Source of the DNA: Hetaerina americana
Taxonomy: Eukaryota > Arthropoda > Insecta > Odonata > Calopterygidae
Length of the DNA: 64,000 bases
Reading direction: 5' to 3'
NCBI GenBank assembly: GCA_022747635.1
Contig: JAKTNV010000005.1
Coordinates: forward strand, 40,424,738 to 40,488,737
Shown here: one piece after another, positions 60,735-64,000 of the stretch
Layout: each line of letters starts with the position of its first letter
Position numbering within the stretch: position 1 is the stretch's first letter
Notes under the pieces: model-generated
The model's database searches: none
Seen by the model: the letters and a program-made list of their open reading frames with translations, nothing else
What the model was told of the DNA's origin: nothing
Position numbers and translations under genes: made by a program

Positions 60735-61274
60735 GGGCAAAAACTAGAGCAGGTAGAACAGTTTACGTATCTCGGTAGTGTTTTGGACCAACACGGTCAA
60801 AGTAGTAGGGACGTAAGGAGAAGAATTGCGCTAGGCAAAGAGGCTTTCACAAGGAGGAGGGAGTTGATGACGGGGACTTTGAGTAAGGATGTTAAGAAAA
60901 GACTCGTAAAAACTTTGATATGGAGCGTAGCTATGTACGGCGCGGAAACGTGGTCATTGAAGCAGGAGGATAGACGTAGATTGGAGGCTTTTGAAATGTG
61001 GGTGTGGAGAAGAATGGAGAAGGTGAAATGGACAGAGAAGAAAACAAATGAGGAAGTACTTGGTATGGTGGGCGAAGAGAGGGGTTTGTTGGGAGAAATC
61101 CTATGGAGGCAGGAAAAGTGGATGAAGGGGGTGATGACCGGCAGTGGGATGTTGAAAACTGTGATGGAGGGTAGAATGTTGGGCAAAAGAGGAAAGGGAA
61201 GGAACAGGATAGGGATGTTGGACGGGATGAAGGGAGGAAGAAAGTACGCGGAGATGAAGAGGGACCTGATATAG
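60735..61274 (+). pseudogene. RTE C-terminal region (right copy)
   Basis: It corresponds to about residue 416 onward of the left copy's 612-residue ORF. It shares 'YLGSVLDQHGQSSRDVRRR', the 'YGAETWSL' block and the tail. There are roughly ten amino-acid differences in about 165. The frame differs from that of the endonuclease upstream, so the deletion destroyed the single RTE ORF. It has no catalytic part. Confidence 0.9.
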
Positions 61275-61376
61275 AGTAGGATGATGGATTTTGTGTTTTG
61301 TTAGGAGTAATAAAATATTTGTTTGGTAGTTGTGTCCATCCAAAAACCTACCTTAACCGGTAGATTACCTTAAAAA

Positions 61377-61409
<33 letters not shown>
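61377..61409. repeat. (TA)n(CA)n tail at 3' end of right RTE copy
   Basis: Follows the RTE 3' end directly; mirror image of 57,735-57,765. Confidence 0.9.
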
Positions 61410-61470
61410 ATAGAACACAAAAATAAAATAGATAACACTCAAAAGGACACTCACGTTTCAGAAATTTTAA

Positions 61471-61501
61471 GCTTTCGGCCTTCTCTGAGGTCTTCTTCAG
61501 G
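61471..61501 (-). repeat. CCTGAAGA...GAAA motif, solo copy
   Basis: Minus strand: CCTGAAGA, one A, GACCTC-AGA-GAAGGCC partly pairing, then GAAAGC. Same order as the axis motif of the palindromes at 12.3, 13.1 and 34.1 kb, but here without an inverted partner. The CACGTTTCAG sequence at about 61,450 is part of the same repeat. Confidence 0.45.
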
Positions 61502-61509
61502 TCAGGTGA

Positions 61510-64000
61510 GTCTCCTCTATATTTCTCTTGTGTTACTGTGCTCTTCGGCTTCAATTGTGATGAGCTCTGCCCTACATTAAAACGTGCGCGTCAACAATAT
61601 TTGCTTTTTTATTAGTGCCCTAGGAGTGTTTTTTTAAGCAAAGGAAGAGTCTGGTAATATATAATTTAATGTCATTTTATAACATATGGTACGAAATTAT
61701 ATTGTACACAGGAATTAAAGTTAATGATCTTTGGCATCGTATCAGAGGAAAAATGCTGAAAATGAGCTATTTACTGTTAGTATTTTGTCCTCATACGATC
61801 ACAGAGTAAGCAGGTATGACGTAGAAAGCAATATTTCTCTAAAATATACTCAATTCCAAAAAATCAAAATTTATACTTTAATACGAAGGAGTTTACTAGG
61901 AGGTAGGAATAAGGGAAAAGTTACCTCGGCCTAAAAAAAGGACCACATATGGGATGAGTGCTATAAACAATTTTGTTAGGTGGGAAAATGACTGGAAATT
62001 CAACTAGAAATGAAAAACTATTCCCAGATAAAAAGGAAAAATTAGTCCTAGAGACTTTTAAAAGAAAGTGAAAATTACTTGTTAGGAGAACGGAGTTTAC
62101 ACACGACACGACAGAGAGGCAAAACTGACTACATGTACTGTTTCGCCATATTAAAAATCCAACATTGTTTATTGGTCAATTGCACACGGACTGGATAAAA
62201 TAGTAGGCTGGTGAAATTCGAAAGTTAACTAAAAAAACAGAGGCTCTCGTTAAAAGCAGTATATCGGCCAAAGCGACACTTGGGTTAGATTTACATTGAT
62301 GAAACACGGAAAGGTTATTTTAACCATTCAAACATAAAATCTCGAATATGAATCCATCCTCAATAAGAACATTTTTCCATGGAAAATAGCCATTCATATA
62401 TTTATTTAAGTACGACCATAAACAATGGAAAAACAATAGCAAATAATAAATATAAAAATGTACAATGTATGTAATAATGAATAACAAATGTACGTTACTT
62501 ATATGTATAAAGCATGTCACGAACATCAATGATTTTTGTAAATCAATTAAGTATCAGAAGTCTTGTGTTTGCGTCCATTCAATAAGTTATTCCACCAGAT
62601 TCAAACATTTTATCAATCCTTACATTTTTAACGCATTTGCACACTGCCCCGATGCGTTCATTTCTTAGAGTTAGGAAGTCTTATGATTTCATGAGTACTC
62701 CCTCAGGTCATCATATTCCCTCCACCATAATCGCAACACTTCAACACAGATCGAGTACCAATCAACACCAAAAGTGTGAGCGGTTGTGTCGTATAGTGCG
62801 CTCGTATGTGCTAGTTGATTGGCAAGGAACCTTTCGTCATTCAAGTTTGATCTCGTCTAGAATATTTCAACCGTTTTGTCAAGTCCTTACCGGAGAAAAT
62901 CCGTTACGTGAAGAAAAATACAGGGCATTTTGAGGCACAATGGAAAAGGAAGCACCTAGAGAATAACATTATCGAGTTCAAATTCAAAAAAGAAATTGGA
63001 CAAGTTAAGAAAGAAAAAAGTCAAGAGGAATATGAAAATTACCAGATAAATCATTGGAGTACATCGGGAGCCATCCGCATACAAGACGGCCCCCCGCAGT
63101 GTCATCTGAGATTGTGCCCCCTTACTATGCATCATCATACGTAAATAAGGAAAAGAGGAACAATTCTGATTACAATTTTGAATAAATTCAAATTGCAGTT
63201 GCATCGGCTTCCACACGCCAGGGACGGATTTATATTTAGTTATGAAAGAAACAATAACACGATAGTTATGAAAACGCGAATTATAAATCAGTTAACGCAA
63301 ACTAGTGAAGGCGTCCAAAAACTGGGTTGGATTGAATTTGCGCCAATATCCTCATGCGGTCGATATCTCTTCGCATCAGATTTATCATTATTCCTTCAAT
63401 TGAAAATGTCACTTGGGAGTAAAAGTGGGTTTCAGAGAGAAGAAATAATGACCCCCCCCCCCTCCCCACAAGAATCCCCGCAACACCGACAAAGAATGCG
63501 ATGGAAAATTTAAGGAAAAAGGAATGGTGGAAACTTATTCAGTTGAAAAAGCTTTTCAAATAAAATAGGCAGGTACTTCTCCAACGCTTGCGAAACAAGC
63601 AATTGAGAGAAAACGTGATTCAGCCTCCTCAAATATCTCATATGATCCACACAAATATAAGGTTGATGGAAAAATGTGAGATCACTACAATTTACGAATC
63701 TTAAACTGACACTTAGAACCACACGAAAACTTCGAGGTAAGAGAGATCGTGAAATGCCCATACGTAAATAAAGAAAAATATTCATCAACGGCCACTCAGT
63801 TTTAATACGTTTTAACAGGTTTACAAAATAATACTAATTCCCACTCCAAAGAGCCTATAAAATGGGGTGGTTTCCCGATATGTGTATTAAAAACGTGAAA
63901 GAGCATTTCCATTAAGACTACAGTTTTTCCACATATATTGGTATGGGATTTAGTAATTAACAATTGGGGTAATTTTAATGTATGATGATTAAAATGGAGA
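61510..64000. other. Anonymous DNA to window end
   Basis: Short open frames on both strands, the longest 111 codons (63,178-63,513), none with a recognised domain. A run of about ten C near 63,452-63,461. No RNA gene or element recognised. Confidence 0.45.

Larger units (their letters stand above)
59847..61378 (+). mobile_element. Internally deleted RTE/BovB retrotransposon (right copy)
   Basis: In order: 5' UTR (59,847-60,133), first two thirds of the endonuclease, a deletion junction near 60,710-60,735 and the C-terminal end with 3' UTR. The deletion removes the end of the endonuclease and the entire reverse transcriptase palm (about 1.4 kb by comparison with family length). The 5' UTR stretch GGCAACGGGAAACCACCTC at about 60,096 resembles the 5' region known from BovB elements. 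The 3' ends of both copies are the same sequence in opposite orientation, making a 3.6-kb structure with inverted 3' ends. Confidence 0.92.

Noticed and set aside
57766..61378. Single twin-primed RTE insertion
   Set aside because: Twin priming inverts the 5' part and leaves one 3' end, but here both outer ends are 3' ends.

Overview
The window looks like AT-rich nuclear DNA from an animal, most likely an arthropod. It has the transposon mix typical of insect or tick genomes: Tc1/mariner elements with TA target duplications, RTE/BovB-type non-LTR retrotransposons, a CR1/L2-type LINE remnant, at least three tRNA-derived SINE families and many long (TA)n microsatellites. There are no operons, no dense coding and no bacterial signals. 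An odonate-like insect would fit the abundance of 'craniofacial development protein 2-like' (RTE endonuclease) sequence, but that is a weak guess. I recognised no host protein-coding exon. If a host gene crosses this window, only introns or unrecognised exons are present.

Layout. 1-7 kb: unremarkable AT-rich DNA with GC-richer patches. 7.0-8.8 kb: an inverted array of a 457-bp unit. Each unit carries a 75-nt tRNA-like Pol III promoter, and both array ends run into (TA)n. 10-13.2 kb: a SINE relic, an RTE relic and two palindromes, one with 81-bp arms and only two mismatches. 18.4 kb: a SINE. 23.6-24.1 kb: a decayed RTE reverse transcriptase. 24.8-25.7 kb: an internally deleted mariner with good terminal inverted repeats. 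28.9-29.5 kb: a CR1/L2 relic. 30.1-31.4 kb: a full-size but dead mariner. 32.6-36.7 kb: two copies of a tRNA-SINE (one with a perfect 12-bp target duplication), one copy of another SINE, and a third palindrome at 34.0-34.2 kb. 37.5-39.2 kb: an old, nearly full-length RTE on the minus strand. 42.9-43.2 kb and 47.3-47.7 kb: GC/CpG-rich patches that could be promoters. 48.6-57.5 kb: mostly anonymous. 57.7-61.4 kb: a young RTE complex made of two copies in inverted orientation. The left copy keeps a 612-residue reverse transcriptase ORF; the right copy keeps the 5' UTR, half of the endonuclease and the 3' end. The rest is anonymous.

The most interesting pattern is a small RNA-like motif: CTGANGA, one extra base, a short stem, then GAAA. 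It recurs at four loci (12.3, 13.1, 34.1 and 61.5 kb). At three of them it lies on the symmetry axis of a palindrome whose arms are otherwise unrelated between loci. The order of conserved bases resembles the hammerhead ribozyme core known from Penelope-like retroelements. I cannot show that it folds or cleaves. The other notable structures are the tRNA-like inverted array and the RTE inverted pair, both of which end in (TA)n.
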